A stretch of 64,000 bases of DNA from Ceratorhiza oryzae-sativae (GCA_030998015.1 JARWMV010000240.1:124001-188000), one strand, 5' to 3'; shown: positions 1 to 13,940, counted from the stretch's first letter. Numbers and translations: made by a program. Notes: generated by a model from the sequence alone, not told the origin.

Positions 1-197
1 CCGATCTAGATTTATGCTTAATCTTGGTCGGAAACCCAGCATTCCGAGCGGTTCGTTGTATTGTTTGTGGGCCTCATTGGAACACACTAGACATAGAAAA
101 CATCCAGAATCAATATAGGGATGGTCTAAGGAGATTATATTGGAGACGCTTGAATAAACAAAACGGCGATCACACAATGAAATAGAGGAAATAAATT

Positions 198-2149
198 TCA
201 GAAAATGCCAAGCGTTGCACCTGCAGTCTCTGAATGATATGGCTCATACTGGCTATTTTCTACTTGAGGCGAACCCATATACGTTGACGGCGCACCGAGC
301 ACCGGGCTAAGCACAGAGGTGCTCCCCACCCCGTTGGTCGCCACCCTGAGATGCTGTGGTCGCGGATTACCAGATTGGTTTGGCAGGGGAGTTGGTGAGG
401 CCATACGACTAGGTGTTCCAAGTGGGTTGTGCCGTATAATATCACCCCGAATACCCAGCCCTTGCGAGGCTCCGCGACGCACCGAAGTGGCCTCCGAATG
501 GTTAGGCATACTTATCGTGAGTGGGTGATGGTTGTCTAAATAAGGTCAGAATTGGTGATTGTTTTTATGAGCGACATTCTACTCACAGGGAACCTGGCCA
601 ACTACAGGCCGCAAACGATTTATACCTGCCCCTGACATCTCGCCATGAAGTTCGGGTTCAATTTCAGTCTCATCGACGGGCTACTAGCGTTGGCGCTCAG
701 AGGTGGAACGGAGGCACGCTCGACCGGCGCTTGGCCGTTCGAGGGGTCTGCTTCATCGGCTTGGGTTCCAATGGGTGTCGTACTGACTCGATATCCAGCC
801 ATAGCCGAAACTGCATGTGCGACACTCGCTTGCCATTCGGGCATATTTCCCGATGGGATTGCAGGAGCACCGGCTTTTGGTACCGGAAACATGCGCTTGT
901 CCTTAGCAAGGTTTCGCTCCAGTAAGCTAATATGTCGCTGGTGAGTCATTTCGTCATTCACCAGCGATGCACTCGGAACGCACCTGGTGCAATTTTTCGG
1001 CGACTTCCGACGAAGCTTTTCTAGCTTCGTGTCGATAAAGGACCAAAACTTGGTCTCCGCTTTGTCGCTCTTATCATTTTTCGCTTTACCACTATGTTTA
1101 CTTGTAAAATCAACATAATACATGCGCTAGCAATTGCGGAAATCATTGAGTTAATATTCGGGGGCCCGCGTGATTATAAAGAGAAAACTGACCAAAAACG
1201 AAATCCGGAGGATATGGTCTTTCCCCATCTGAAATCCGTGAATAGCAAGACGTGAGGCTAGAGTCGTGATGTCTTCCTTATCGATAACGGAGCGTTGTAT
1301 CTTTGTAACCATGTCAAGGCGTAATGCTAACACCAATGAAATGAACATTACCTTCCGCTGGATTTCTCCACGAAAGGTGCTCAGTACCTTTCCAATCGCG
1401 CTCGAGAACTGTTTGCTGTGCATGAATTGAGCCTGCACTTCCATTGGAACCTCATATGATGCAGGATTTTCGATGATATGCCTCTGAGGTGGTTGTATGT
1501 TATGCGTGGGTGCTTATTTAAGCTTGAAAATCACTTACTACGAATCGAACAGTCGTCCCTTCAACATAATGTGATATATGTGCGTCAAGAAGGCCGGCCT
1601 GAAGACGCCGAGTAATTGTTTCCTTAAACTCTCGTGATGATAAGAATGTATCGACCTTGGTGTTCTGAACGTTCTTCCCGAACGCTAGGACACGCCCATA
1701 CAGCCTAAGAAATTGGACTTGGGGGTGGAGCTTTTGGACATAGATTAGATTAGTTTAGATGGCAATACCTAGTGTAAAACTTACCTTAGCAGTCCGAAGC
1801 ATATCCTCCTTAAGTCTGTCAGCCAACCCAAATTCTTCGCAGATGCCATTCGCAACAGTAACCAAATCTGCAGCTAAGAATATTGGACAAGATTGAGCCA
1901 TGAGAAAAAGTAAAGTTAGTGGGACGTACGAAGCATGGTATGTTGGTTTCCAACTTGGTTGGGACCATTGAATTGGTTAGATGTAGCTGTACTTGGATCG
2001 CAAGCATTCTCTTGGGGACACAACTGCTCTTCCTCCTGCTCAATGTCAAGGTCAAGCTCGTCATTGCTACTGAGTGGACTCATGTTGAATGAAAAAAGTT
2101 TGGTGGTGGTTGCAGTTGGAAAGTTGCCCGAGCATTCAGCCACTGGCAT
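198..2149 (-). CDS. Unrecognised multi-exon protein, possible companion of the adjacent transposase
   Basis: I do not recognise the family. A consistent exon chain reads on the minus strand from an ATG at 2149: 2149-1930, 1873-1785, 1730-1539, 1483-1352, 1300-1193 and 1126 to about 614. All five introns are GT-AG and the phases agree, giving more than 400 residues. The N-terminus is acidic (a DLDIEQEEEQ stretch). The middle is helical and charged, and exon 6 has a lysine-rich segment followed by KFWSFIDTKLEKLRRK. A final Pro/Ser-rich exon (509-198) probably belongs, but the last junction does not resolve cleanly. It lies on the same strand just downstream of the transposase remnant at 2356-6824, so it could be a second ORF of that transposon or an ordinary host gene. 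The absence of internal stops suggests it is less decayed than its neighbour. Confidence 0.55.
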
Positions 2150-2355
2150 AGAGTGACAGGCGACGGAGCGAGTACTGAAACAATTTCACATTTGGGCTCA
2201 CAAGCAAAAATACCATATCAAATAAACCCTGTGCCATAACCAATTGCAGAGACTTTGAAGTGCATATATGCATATACAATGAGAGCTGAGGCAAGAGCCC
2301 CTGTGTCGTTGGATAACATTATATGAGGATTCTATTCCAAGGGTATATGCACTAG

Positions 2356-5300
2356 CTACAACGTCCGTGGTCTCTTGGACCTTAGCACTGGTTCAGTCGT
2401 GGCTCCAGTAATTGTTCCCTTTGCCACTGCAGAGACCATCGCCTTTGCATCCTTTCTTGCTGTTGCAATGATTGCTTTGCTTTCCTTGTTGGCCTTCATT
2501 GTCTTGACAGCTTCTCGTATGGTCTCTTCGCGATCGATATGAAGTGGGGCTCGAGTAAAAATCTCAATGGAGAGTGCTTGCTGTATTTGCTGTGCATTGT
2601 GTAACCCATGTATATTAATAATGAAATGTATCTGTTCAGCGTGTGCAACTCTGAATGATACTTGGCTGGTTGTTTCACGTTCTTGAGTTTCATATACTCT
2701 TTGAGTCAGAGTACAAGGACCATGCCCATAACAGTCATGTTGCATGTTCACAAGGCATTCTATCAACTGGGGGCAGTGGCTCCAGGTCATTAGTGCATTT
2801 GAGTGATAGAATATAAGTCTCACCTTGCTCACAACACACATGCAATTGGAGCTGCAGGTAGCAAGAGGTATGTCCCACAATATATGCTTCCCTGATCTGG
2901 TAAGGCCTATTGCTACATAGTAGCAGTGGCTCTGGTCTGGCTCTACACATCCAAATAAGTGTGTAACCCAACCAAACTACATGGCATACATGTAAGGAAG
3001 TGCATATATGCGCAGCTGCCATATTCACTAACCAACTTTGTTGCATCATCAGCATTGAATACAATATCCAATCCAACCACTATGGTATCTCCACATTGCA
3101 AGATGGTAGAGATTAGGGGGTAATACTGTGCATATGAACTCCCTGGAGCTTCAATGGCTAACTTGAATTGCACAGAAAACACAGGCCATTCCTGAGTTTT
3201 CGCTGATGCAAGGCAACGTGGCACACCTGTTTTGTGAATTGATTTGATTAATATTATAATAAATAGGACACGAAGGGGTGATTTCCTTGTACATACCTGA
3301 TATCCAAGACTTTGGCCTTGGGATCCCAATGATTCATGCAAATGTTGGGTTAGTTGAAGTGAACCTTAGCAAAGTTTCACCTGCTTGCACCCAGTGGTCA
3401 CCCTGATGCCAATAACCCCCTATAAATACCAAATAAGATAATTTCCAGCTCTCAAAAAGGCTGAATCACACTTACCAGCAAAAATATGCCTTGCCTGGTC
3501 CAGCTGAATGAAACGATGAGCAATATCTTGGGATGGAGCCTGGCGGTTGCTAAATGTGGATGCAGCTCAGAAGACACCATTGAATGACTCAAAACATTCA
3601 GTAGAAAAGAGTAATGCAGGTCCAAATTGCTTGATGTAAGAACCAATATGTACAAGAAAATGAAACTTAGGTTTGAGAATGAGAATACTTGGACTACATC
3701 AAGCAGTAATCAACAAAAAATCGTCTATTAAATCTTGAAGCTCTTTCTACATGTAGAATTGTGGCATAAGTAGGTTTTGCAATAATTTTGTGTTAAGTGT
3801 AACTTACAGTATATGCCTTGATATCTTCAATCTCAGTGTACCATAGCAGCAAGGTCAAGTGGCCCAGTAGGATCCAAGCCTGGACAATATCAAGGTTGTC
3901 TGGGAGTAAGTCAAACACAGCAAATGGCATTAGCTGAACAAGTATTTTGAAGTGCTTCCCAATGAGGGAACCTTGATATTGGCATATATATCAAGCTGGC
4001 ATACTGCATGCACCCAGTCCCTGAACCGATAATGATACTAATCGACACTCTAATATGCAAGTGATTTTGCCTTTTCAATCACAAAGACTGACTGCACCCA
4101 GAAATACTTGACAACACCCAGGAGAATGGTGTGTAACAATTCCGTTGGTGTATCGTTATGGATCTGGACACCTGAAGATGGGGTGAGAACCATTCTGCAC
4201 AGAAATGTAAGCTTGAATCCAAACCTGGCATATTGAGCAATGGATTCATGTATGATTCGCACCTGATAGCCTCCAGCTCCAATTGCAACAGATAGTCGAT
4301 CTCAGCCTGTGATCAGCATAAGCCACCAGCAGTAGGGAGACGAAGGATTTTGTTCAAATTGCTCAGTCGTTCGATCAGTGGTTGTGCGACTGAATCTTTG
4401 ATGCCGGATGCTTGTGCATGATCCTTGATTTGTTGGATCATTCTTGGTTTAATTGACATTTCCAAGTGTTCATTGATTATGTGGATTGTACTTGCTGATG
4501 TACGCTTTGGCCCTGGCTATGATCCATTAGTCAGTAACTTAGACTTATATTATTCGCAGTCATTCTGGCGGATGAAGCAAAGTCAGGTATATTAAAACGA
4601 AATATTACATCGCAATGTGACTACGTCGAGAGAATAGAAGGTGCCAAAATAGCAAGAGGCAAGAGCAATTTCGCAGAACGAGATAAAAACAAAATGTCAA
4701 AGGGCGGTTGGGTTACTGACCTTGAATAGTGTTGGGTATCCCTCAGGTGATCGTTTGAATTCGTTGGACCCCCCTACAGTGCATGTACGGCAAAAGTGAC
4801 TTGAAGTCAAGCCACTGCTACTGCAATGCTCGGCTTGCATTGGGTTATCGCCAGCCCAGAACAATGCAAATGGCCGAATGAGTACTTCCTGGCCAGTTAC
4901 ACAGTCAAAACCGACCACTGGGTTATTAAATGCTGACCTAAGATGAAATATAAGCAATAGTTTTAAGCAGGGAATGATCACTCACTCGATTGATGCGCGT
5001 ACACCATGCATAAGCTCTGCGGGGGTCGCATGGGGTGATGTTGTGACAAAACGCACATTGTATTCCAACTGTACTGCCTCGCGGCGGAGAGCAGCATTAG
5101 ACATATAGCACAACCAGTGCTTATTCCACTGTTTTGAAGTGTTGCCCATGCGTCGTCCATGAAAATGATCAAGGGAACTGAATATATCAGACGAGAGCCA
5201 GCAATCGCACGTAACGGATGGGGGCATCCCAAGTTTGAAACGAGTAGACACATCTGATATGATCAAAAGTCAGGGCTATGTCGCACAGTAAAAGCAAAGA

Positions 5301-6824
5301 AAATGGGTTACGTACTGTCGAATTCGGGACAACCAAGTCTGGCTGTGTGTTCGGGAAAACTCTCAACAAAAGTTCCTACCCGAACAACAGTTCGTTTATC
5401 GGTATGGACATGAACGCCATCCTATTGTTACGCGTTCATTAGTGTACATCAAATAAAAATTAGATAAAACACTTACCAATGAATCGGTAGCAATGAAACC
5501 AACAGCCCGTAGGTCTTTTTCGGGGCCAAAGAGGATCCAACGAAGAGGAATGAACCATCCCTCTGATCGACGAGCAAGTTCGTTGACATAAAAAATTCGA
5601 CCATTCACTGACACGCAAGGTGTCAAGAAATCATCATCAAGCTTATGCACCAACTTATTCCCATTCCATGCCTGGGTCATCCGGTCGCCGTCCATATGAG
5701 GAAAGAACGACATCTCTGGTCGAACGTAAGGGTTAGATATATCCTAGCGAGTATGATGTGTGTTGGCCATGGTTTGACGCAAAGTAACTTAATTTATCAT
5801 ACCTGTTTGATACTCTCTGCGATACTGTTCACGTAGTATATAGTACCACTGGGAACTCGATGGCGGATTGAAGAATTTACAATAAGGGACTTTAAACGTT
5901 CCTGGGTCTTTTTGAGCGCGGAAAGCGGGGGGATATTGGTCGCTCCACATTCATGTGCAAACTTGAGCACAGCTCTCATTTGCGGACGAGAAAAGTTCAA
6001 GCGGGGCGAGCTGAATAACGCGTCTGCAAGAGCCATCTATAAGATTGATATTTAGATAACGCATATATGCTCTTTAGTGGAATACTTACCGCCTTTGAAG
6101 GGTAAGGGAACCATTCGTCCTGCTCTGAGATACCAACATGCGTGGGGGTAGAATGTGTCTGAGTTACTCGAGCGCCTTCAAGTATGAGATGAGCGTAGAA
6201 CAGTAGAGAAGGAATTAATCTACGTACCGGAAACTTCGCAAGAATCCTCAATGTCCGATTGAACATCCGATTCTGTCTCCCAATCACTATCACTCTCCAG
6301 TGCCGGCATTTCGTCGCCCAGTGATGCCCTATTCATAGATTGGACATGGCTAGGGGGGCCGTTAAATGCATCAACCTGTAGTCGATCGTCTACAAAGGAG
6401 CCTGCAAGCGAGTGAGGACTGGCCAATGGAGTTGCCTCCCTAGACCCGTCATAAAACAAATCGACAAAGAGCTGAGCAATCTCAGAGTCCTCCAAACTAT
6501 GATCGCCCGGGCGATTCTGTAGGATCAATGAGAACCAGAATGTTAGCGGCCGACTCCAGTTAGCACACAAAGACAATACCCGTGAGGTGGGCGTTGGCGG
6601 GGTAGTTAATCCATTGACGTAGCTCCGATGAGCCGAGCCAGCAATATGACGCTTGATGTTTCGCTTTTCAAATCGCACTGGGCACCCGTATGGGTCCAGG
6701 CAAATCGAACAGATAGCCCGACTCCCAGCGATGATTATATGCGCTGATTAACAAATGTATGAGATACAATATCCTTCAACTAAAGTCACGGAATATTGTA
6801 CTCACGGTCTGGGATATGCGCCAT
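2356..6824 (-). pseudogene. Plavaka/CACTA (Tnp2-like) transposase, multi-exon and decayed
   Basis: The reading starts at the ATG at 6824 (MAHIPD), followed by a GT-AG intron. The next exon carries a zinc-finger-like region with CSIC, then RNIKRHIAGSAH. Further blocks on the same strand match motifs I associate with basidiomycete Plavaka/Tnp2-type transposases: an LNFSRPQMRAVLKFA block near 5990, a GDNPMQAEHCS...FCRTCTVGG block near 4800, a DTPTELLHTILLGVVKYFW block near 4130, and a C-terminal LVNMQHDC...CTLTQ block near 2740. The last exon ends at 2356. Several blocks are separated by stops or by introns I could not resolve, so the copy is probably inactive. No terminal inverted repeats or target duplications were found. 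The family is assigned from remembered motifs and is moderately sure; the exon structure is only partial. Confidence 0.65.
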
Positions 6825-8532
6825 GAAGCAGTAGCAATAAATGGTTAATGGAAAGTACAGGCAGTTGAGGGTGTGAGAACGACGCTTGAGAACCAGTCGA
6901 TCTGACTTTTTACATTGTCGACTCGGCCAAACGGCTGCAACAGGTTTTCTTCCGCTTGACAAATTGGTTCATTGCACTGTCGCAAATGTCTCCGCCCAAT
7001 GGCTTTTTCGGATAGACAATGCAGCCCGAGGTGGCTGATAATACGGTAGTGAGCTGCAAATCCGTCAACATCCAGCAATATTTCCTATCCCAGTCGCTCA
7101 GCCGAAGAACCTATCGGTCCCAACATCCAACCCGACAAGGGCGGCGATTTATACCCCACTTATTTTCCAAGGTTAACCCTAGCCAGAACTTATCGCAGTT
7201 GACTACCCAGACGTTTGTCGTCTATGCCGATATGACACCCATTGCCTAACTCACTCAACCGGCGAAGTGAATTCCATATTATATTTCGGACCCGATATGC
7301 ACACGGCAGATACATCTTTCTAAATTTGATTATCTGTCACGTCGCGGGATCGACGCAACAATCGTTTGGCTGTAGGGAGCATCGCCGGTATGTACCTGAC
7401 TTGCCCCAACATCTCTGAATAAGCGCCGACCTTGGTTCAATGTCGGACGGATTTCAAATTCATCGACTTGGACCTGGCACCTTCCAAGCTTGTACCAGCA
7501 TTGACATCAACCTCGGACCTCGTGTGGCATCCCATCCTCAAAAGGGACTAGCGGTAGGTTCGCCCGTGTACCTCCCAGCTAGGGCAGAACCAACTGGGTC
7601 GCTGGGGTTACTCAGGGGCTCCTAGGGTATCAATGTCGCACAATTGACCCGAAAAAAATCATACGATTTATACTTGGAGGCATTAAAGTCACCTGGGATA
7701 CGCTGTCAGGCAAAACCTCCCAGACTTGTGCCTGCCAACCGCTCGCAAATGGACAGAGGTTCACTCATTATACACATTGACAATTTTCCCTCGAGTTTTG
7801 GAAACGCGTTGTGATGTGTCGAGACAATGGTCTCATTGTTGACACTAATCGACCAAATCGGTCAAAAAACGATGGCCTGTCATTCGGCTATTGCTGCTCT
7901 GTGGAGTGAGTTGGGTTGATCAGAATGTATGCGTATGGTATACTCACCTGTTGTATATCAAAGCCCATGAAAAGTTTTTCGGTCCCGGGAAACGGCCCCA
8001 GTTTGAAGCTCTCGACGTGAAGAGTGGTGATCTTCACGTGCCTGAGGTTGCGTAATTTAGAGAGTTTTAGAGTAGGTGACCCAGTACCGCACATGTCCCA
8101 TTGATAGCCAATGCCCCCCCCCATAGATGTGTGAATTCATAACCGCGTTGGTACATACGTAGTGTAAATGGTTGTATGAGCGGACAGCACTCGCATAACC
8201 TCATTTCCGGCTCTCATTCAGCGAAAAGCCGATGACCTACGTAAGTCGGAGCAGCCTCACAAGACCAGTCCGGGTGTGGTTAGCTTTACGACCGGCAGAC
8301 ACGAACTTCAGCGTCTCGGATGGCTGCTTAGTGAGCGGGGAGTGGTTGAAATCCCAACGCAGGTAAATCGAACTCTCACCGAATCAAACGAATGGTTAGT
8401 CTCGGCTGACGTGGGGGTAATATCCAATAGTATTAGCAGTCGAATATGTACAGTAGTGGTGAAAGGACCAAATATCGTGGTTTGGGGGAATCGGGAGCGG
8501 TGCTGGGGGCAGCTGTGCGAGCCCGGATGGTG
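6825..8532. other. Intergenic stretch, no confident gene
   Basis: Open frames here are short and mostly overlap one another. One minus-strand frame at 7888-8124 ends in a plausible splice donor (CAACAG followed by GTGAGT) and could be a real exon, but I found no partner exon or recognisable domain. The stretch from 7100 to 7880 shows nothing I can name. Confidence 0.4.
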
Positions 8533-8537
8533 CAGCT

Positions 8538-8839
8538 TATAGAATCTATGTATATAACCACGAATACAATATATGTACTCGGTGCGCAGTGTGCTTAAGA
8601 CGACGCCGAAGGCGTGTGTGTGATTTACCGGTGAAAAGTATATATTCAATGGGTGACTAGCTACGAGGCCGAAGGCGCCCCTTTTATACACGATAGAGCC
8701 TGTATGCGCGAATAGTGTAGAATGGTATAGAACGCATGCGCGTCCTTGTTCCATGGCTTTCCGGTGCATTCACGCATACGATTGTTCTAGCACTAACTAT
8801 ATGTATAATATTCGTGTATGTACAAATATGATTTCTACA
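8538..8839 (-). repeat. Copia-1 3' LTR
   Basis: 302 bp. In element sense it begins TGTAGAAATC and ends CTATA, so the termini are TG...TA rather than the usual TG...CA. It contains a TATAAAA box (CGTGTATAAAAGGG in sense). It is followed outward by the target duplication CAGCT at 8533-8537. Confidence 0.96.
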
Positions 8840-8975
8840 CTCCCCCTCAATCGTATGCTCGTAAGAGAGTAAAGAAATCAAACTAGATTCGGACAAAACA
8901 GAATTACAAAACAATTCACAAACATAACGATTCCGTTTTCAGACACTACAGCTATTTAAATTGTATATATGCTAC

Positions 8976-11900
8976 TCAAATGATTTCAATATCACGTTCT
9001 TCCTGTTCGCCCATAATCCCTTCCATCAAAGTATGAAACTGGTTCGCCGGGAGTGGCTTGGTAAGGGCGTCAGCGTAGTTATCCTTTGTGTTAACATACA
9101 TAGGAGATAACAAACGCTTTTCGACGCAGTCACGAATGAAGTGGTGACGAATGTCGATATGTTTCGATCGACCACGGTACTGGGATTCGACCGATAGAGT
9201 AAGCGCAGCGAGGTTGTCGGACAAAATAAGAGTGGGAGATTCCGACGGCATGCTGATCTCGTCGAAGAATTGACGGATCCAAAGAGCTTGAGTAGAGGCA
9301 TGAGCGAGAGCCATGTACTCAGCTTCCATCGTAGAGAGAGCGACGGTGTGTTGCTTCTTCGACGACCAGCTGACTGCAGCGCCACCTAAAAGGAAACAGT
9401 TGCCGGATATCGATTTGCGATCGAGTAGGCTTGATCCCCAATCGGCGTCCGAGTAGCCAACTTCGCCGATTACATCGCTCGATAGATCTTGAGGGTTTCG
9501 CCGATAAACGAGTCCGTGATTGACGGTACCAGCGAGGTATCGAATAACTCGTTTAAGCGCCGTGATGTGAGGTTGCCCGTAGCACGTAGTGAACGACGCG
9601 AGGTGATTGACGATGTAAGCGATATCGGCACGAGTACAGATAGCAGCGTACATGAGACGGCCGATGTTTCGGGCATAAGGGTAGTTGGGTTTCGGACCGG
9701 TGTTGCGCTCGAGTTGTGTAGAAGTCGACGCAGGGGTGTCGGCCGGGTAAGCGCCTAGCATGCCAGCCTCGTCGACGATATTGAGAATGTATGCGGATTG
9801 AGAGAGCGTGAGCGTGCGGTTGGCTCGATCTCGAGTGAACTGTATGCCAATAAAATGTCGCAGTTCGCCTAGGTCACGCATATCGAACTCTTGGCGCAGC
9901 TCGTTGATCGCATCGTACGTGTGAGAAGGAGTTGTCACAGAGAATACAGTCGTCGACGTGTACTGCTAAAAAGGAAACAAGATAATAGCCATCACGATCA
10001 TGGCGAATGCGCCGGTAGACACAAGAATCTGTCAAAAGTCGTGTGTAGCCTAAAGATTTCAACTTCGCATCCAGATATTTATTCCATACATGTCCAGCCT
10101 GTTTCAGTCCATACAAAGATCGCCTCAAACGTAGCACAGTACCTAAGCCATCGTCGAAGCCAGGGATCTGGCGCATGTATAGTTCTTCGTCGAGTTCGCC
10201 ATTAAGGAAAGCTGAAACGACATCGAGTTGGTGAATATCAAGATCATACCAATTAGCGAGAGAACACATAATACGCAACGAATCAAGGTGGGCAATGGGG
10301 GCGAAAGTGTCGTAAAAGTCTTGACCAGGGATTTGAGTGAATCCCTTCGCCACGAGCCGTGCCTTGTAGCGTGCGATGTTGCCGTTCTCGTCGCGCTTGC
10401 GAGTGAGTACCCATTTGTTCTGAATGACGTTCTTGTTGACGGGCGGACTGGCAAGTTCGAAGGTCTTCATTCGGACGAGTTGATCGTACTCTTCCTGCAT
10501 CGCCTGGATCCACCTGTTGCGTTCGGGTCCGTTCATCGCATCCTTGTAGGAAGGATTGTCGCCATCGGGGTCGGTGCGAGTCATGAAAGACTGGTGCATG
10601 AACCCTTCGTAGAACGCGCTCGTGAAGGCGTTCTCCTTGGCCTTGAGAGTCGCCGAGTAGGATTCTTGTGGGCGAGCAAGTTGATCCACTGTGATCAGCA
10701 CGAGAGGTGGTACATCAGGTCGATACTTGATCTTGTAGATAGGCTCGAGAGACGGCATGTCGGCGTAGGGGTCGTCGACGCAGACATTGGCCATTTCAGC
10801 GTCTTCGCCAACTGTATCATCTGTCAGTTGCTCGCCTGTATGCGCAGCAATTGGTAGATTACCTTTATCGTCCATGACAGTGATCTTGGGTGCGCCACGA
10901 GTAGATTCAAGTCGCATAATTGGCTGACCAACTCGGGCAGAGCGGGTCTGAATAGTAGCGCCTGGTTTCGACATTGCTGGAGGTTGCGATGGTCCTTGTG
11001 GTTTAGCGCCGGAGTTAGCGCCGGAGGACTTAGACGATTTTAACAGCGTACGTACTGCTTTAGACGGTTGAGAGGAGGTTGTATGCGTCGTAGATGAAGT
11101 CGCAAGTGGTTCAAGTAGAGATGAAACGGTGGGAGATGTTACAGTAGTAGTAGACTTGGTTGAATCGAATAAAATTGGAGTCGCTGGTGACTCTGTCTCG
11201 TCTTTGAGCTTTGCTTTTATAGGCTTTAGCTCTCCCCCTGTCCCAGGCTGTCGTTTCAATTGCTCTGGCTTGCTGGAATCTTCCGAAATTTTCTTAATCT
11301 CCCCCTCAGCAGGCGGAGCGATTGGAACAAGCACTTCGTCTCCATCGTTCGTCATTGTATCGTCATCTCGGAGGAACGCCACATTGCGCGAGTGAAGAAT
11401 CTTCATTGCGCCGGGCTTGTAGTATCGCCAGGACTTGCCTTGTACATCTGAAATTCCTGTAAATACTGCTTTGAAAGCTTTGGGGTCGAGTTTAGATCGA
11501 TTTACTGCCTGATCCAGTACATAGCATTTCGATCCCCAAGGCCTTAGCAGGCTAACGTCAGGCTTCGTCCCCCAAAATCGCTCATATGGAGTCAGTTGAA
11601 AGACTCCATGTACTTGGGTAGGTACTCTGTTCTTCAGGTAGCATGCATATGCGACCGCTTCGCTCCAAAGGAACTTTGGTGCGTCACTCTCGAACATCAT
11701 TGCACGAGCATGTTCCAAAAGCGTGCGATTTAGCCTTTCAGCTATTCCATTCTGCTGGCTTGAGTACGGAGCAGTCGTTTCCAGGACGGTACCCGCTTTC
11801 GATGTATGCGCTTTCCAGCTTTGATTAACAAATTCTCCTCCGTTGTCGAATCGAACCTTCAAAACCTTAGCATTCTTCTGTGTTAGTAAAAACGATTCAA

Positions 11901-13788
11901 ATGCTTTGTATTCATCCAGAGTCTCGTCTTTCTGCCTAAGAAAAGCTACAGTAGAAAATCTTGTAGATACATCGGTAAAAGATACATAATACAAGTATTT
12001 TCCGATAGAAGGTATACGCGCAGGACCCCAGACATCAGTAACTATCAATTGGCCTATATTTGTGATATTAGTCTTCGATTCTTTCGGAAAAGGCCTAACT
12101 GACATCTTCGCTTGTATGCATGATTCGCACTGGAAGTCTAAACCTTCTTTACCTTCTGATACTTCCATGCCTGTTATCGCTCCCATTGTCTGTATTTTCT
12201 GGAGCGCTTGGGCGCCGATATGGCCCAAAATCCTGTGCCAATCGTACCAAGTATGTCCGCTTACCTTGGTGAGTACTGTCTCAGTTTGGTTATTCTTGGT
12301 ATCCGACTGTATGCGCTTAGATGGGTACACGGCATTGCACAATAACTGCCAGAGGTTCCCCTTGCTTCGATCTGTGGATTTCTCGCCTACCGCGATGGTG
12401 TTTCCATCCGGGGATAAGATTTGTAAGTTCTTCGCATTCATCCGAATGCCTAATCCATGATCGGTAACTAGAGATAAGCTGATTAGATTAGTAGGACATG
12501 AAGGTACGTGTGCGACATCTTTCAAGGTTATTGTTTTATACTCATTTGTCGCCGGGTTCTTACAGCGAAGGGTAATGTTACCTCTTCCTATGATTGTATT
12601 CTTGCCACTAACTCCTGTGACTGTACCTTGTGCATTTCGATAATCCTCGAAGAGTGATCAGTCACGTGCGATATGGGTGGTTGTGCCGCTATCGGCAATC
12701 CATTGGTTACCGGGCCGGCTCCAAAATCCGATTTTGTCATTGAAGGCCGAGAAGGAGAAGCTGTCATTTCGCTGAATAGGGGCTTCTTCTGTGTCGATCG
12801 CAGCGTGAGCGCGTGCATTGTTACGCTTATTGTTTGGACTCATGAACCGGTTGAATGAGTTCTTGCCAGGGTTCCTGAACTGTGGTTTGTTGTTTCCCTG
12901 CTTGTATGCGCCTCCGCCAGGCTGACGACATTCCTTTGCCCAATGTCCCGTTCTTCCGCAATTGTTGCACTTCGTTTGCGATTTGTCTGGAGTGCGTGAG
13001 GGGTTCTTTGTTGGGTTGAAACTCCGAGTGCTACTGCTAAAATTGGGTCTGTTATTACTATAGAAGGTCTTACCGTTATCGCTTCGAGTGTTTCTTCTGT
13101 GTGCTTCGGCTAAAATGCGGGATCGAAGGTTAGCTACCTTCGCACTAAGTAGGTTTATATTCTTAAGATCGAAGTTAAAATCTACAGATTGTGTGAATGA
13201 ATCCCATGAATCGGGCAAACTAGCTACTAATGTTGTGATCCAATCGACTTCAGTTATCGCATCGGGCGATATAATGTTGATTTGTTGAAACCAATCGCGC
13301 ATTTTGCGCATATGTTCTTCGACGTCTTCTCCGTCAGTCATGCGATGACTGAAGAACTTTCTACGTAAGTCGATTAAGCCTATGGTTCCCTGTACCTGGA
13401 AAGTGTTTGTTAGTAGACTCCATGCTTCTCTACTATAGTTGCAGCTCTGTATATGCGTTAGTGCGTGAGCATCTACGCGTAATCTTATCTGTGAGAGTGC
13501 CTTCCGATCTTCCTTGATCCATTTCTCCTGGTTCTTATTCATTGTTGTGCTGACTTCGTCTTTCGTTCCGTTGGGGTCGGGCTTTCCATCTGAACCTACT
13601 GCTTTCGGGTCTGGAACCTTGTTGACGTCGTATGGGGGAAACGGGTTCGTTCCGTTCACGTATTCGAATAGGCCTAGGTCGGTGAGGATATCTTCCATCT
13701 GTATGCGCCATGTGCTAAAGTTCTCCGTGCCATGCAGCGGAGTAATCCGATAAACGGATGTGCCGGAGCTTGTGTTCATGTCGGACAT
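8976..13788 (-). pseudogene. Copia-1 gag-pol, broken by one stop and one frameshift
   Basis: Gag begins at the ATG at 13788 (MSDMNTSSGT) and carries a UBN2/retrotran-gag type region and a CCHC knuckle (CNNCGRTGHWAKEC). The protease motif WIADSGTTTH follows. A TGA at 12658-12660 stops the frame where Copia-2 has CGA at 59036-59038. Beyond it come the integrase zinc region (HRILGHIG...CESCIQAKM), catalytic blocks around TDVWGP, FDNGGEF and NGIAERLN, the reverse transcriptase with HVDD in place of YVDD, and RNase H (ALSTMEAEYMALAHA) with a final LTKPLP. Inside the reverse transcriptase, just after HVDDCIL at about 9940, the frame shifts at a CT-rich spot. The last part reads on to a stop at 8976. 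Apart from these two lesions the polyprotein of about 1600 codons is open. Confidence 0.93.
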
Positions 13789-13940
13789 GTCGGTGTCGAG
13801 CTCTTACTATCACGCGGTGAGTCTTACTCGTTCGTTCTGGGCTCTGAGGTCACTGTATGACGTCTCTGTCGTTGCGGGGCCTGTGTGCTTCGCTCTGGGG
13901 TGATCACGCGGTGTACTTCTGGTCTTAAGCGATGAGCTCG

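Noticed and set aside
7888..8124. Minus-strand 78-codon frame ending in a good splice donor
   Set aside because: No partner exon, domain or repeat context was found, so it is mentioned only as a possible exon.
10228..10857. 209-codon plus-strand frame, repeated at 60839-61468 on the minus strand
   Set aside because: It is antisense to the conserved copia reverse transcriptase. The open frame is a shadow of that coding sequence.
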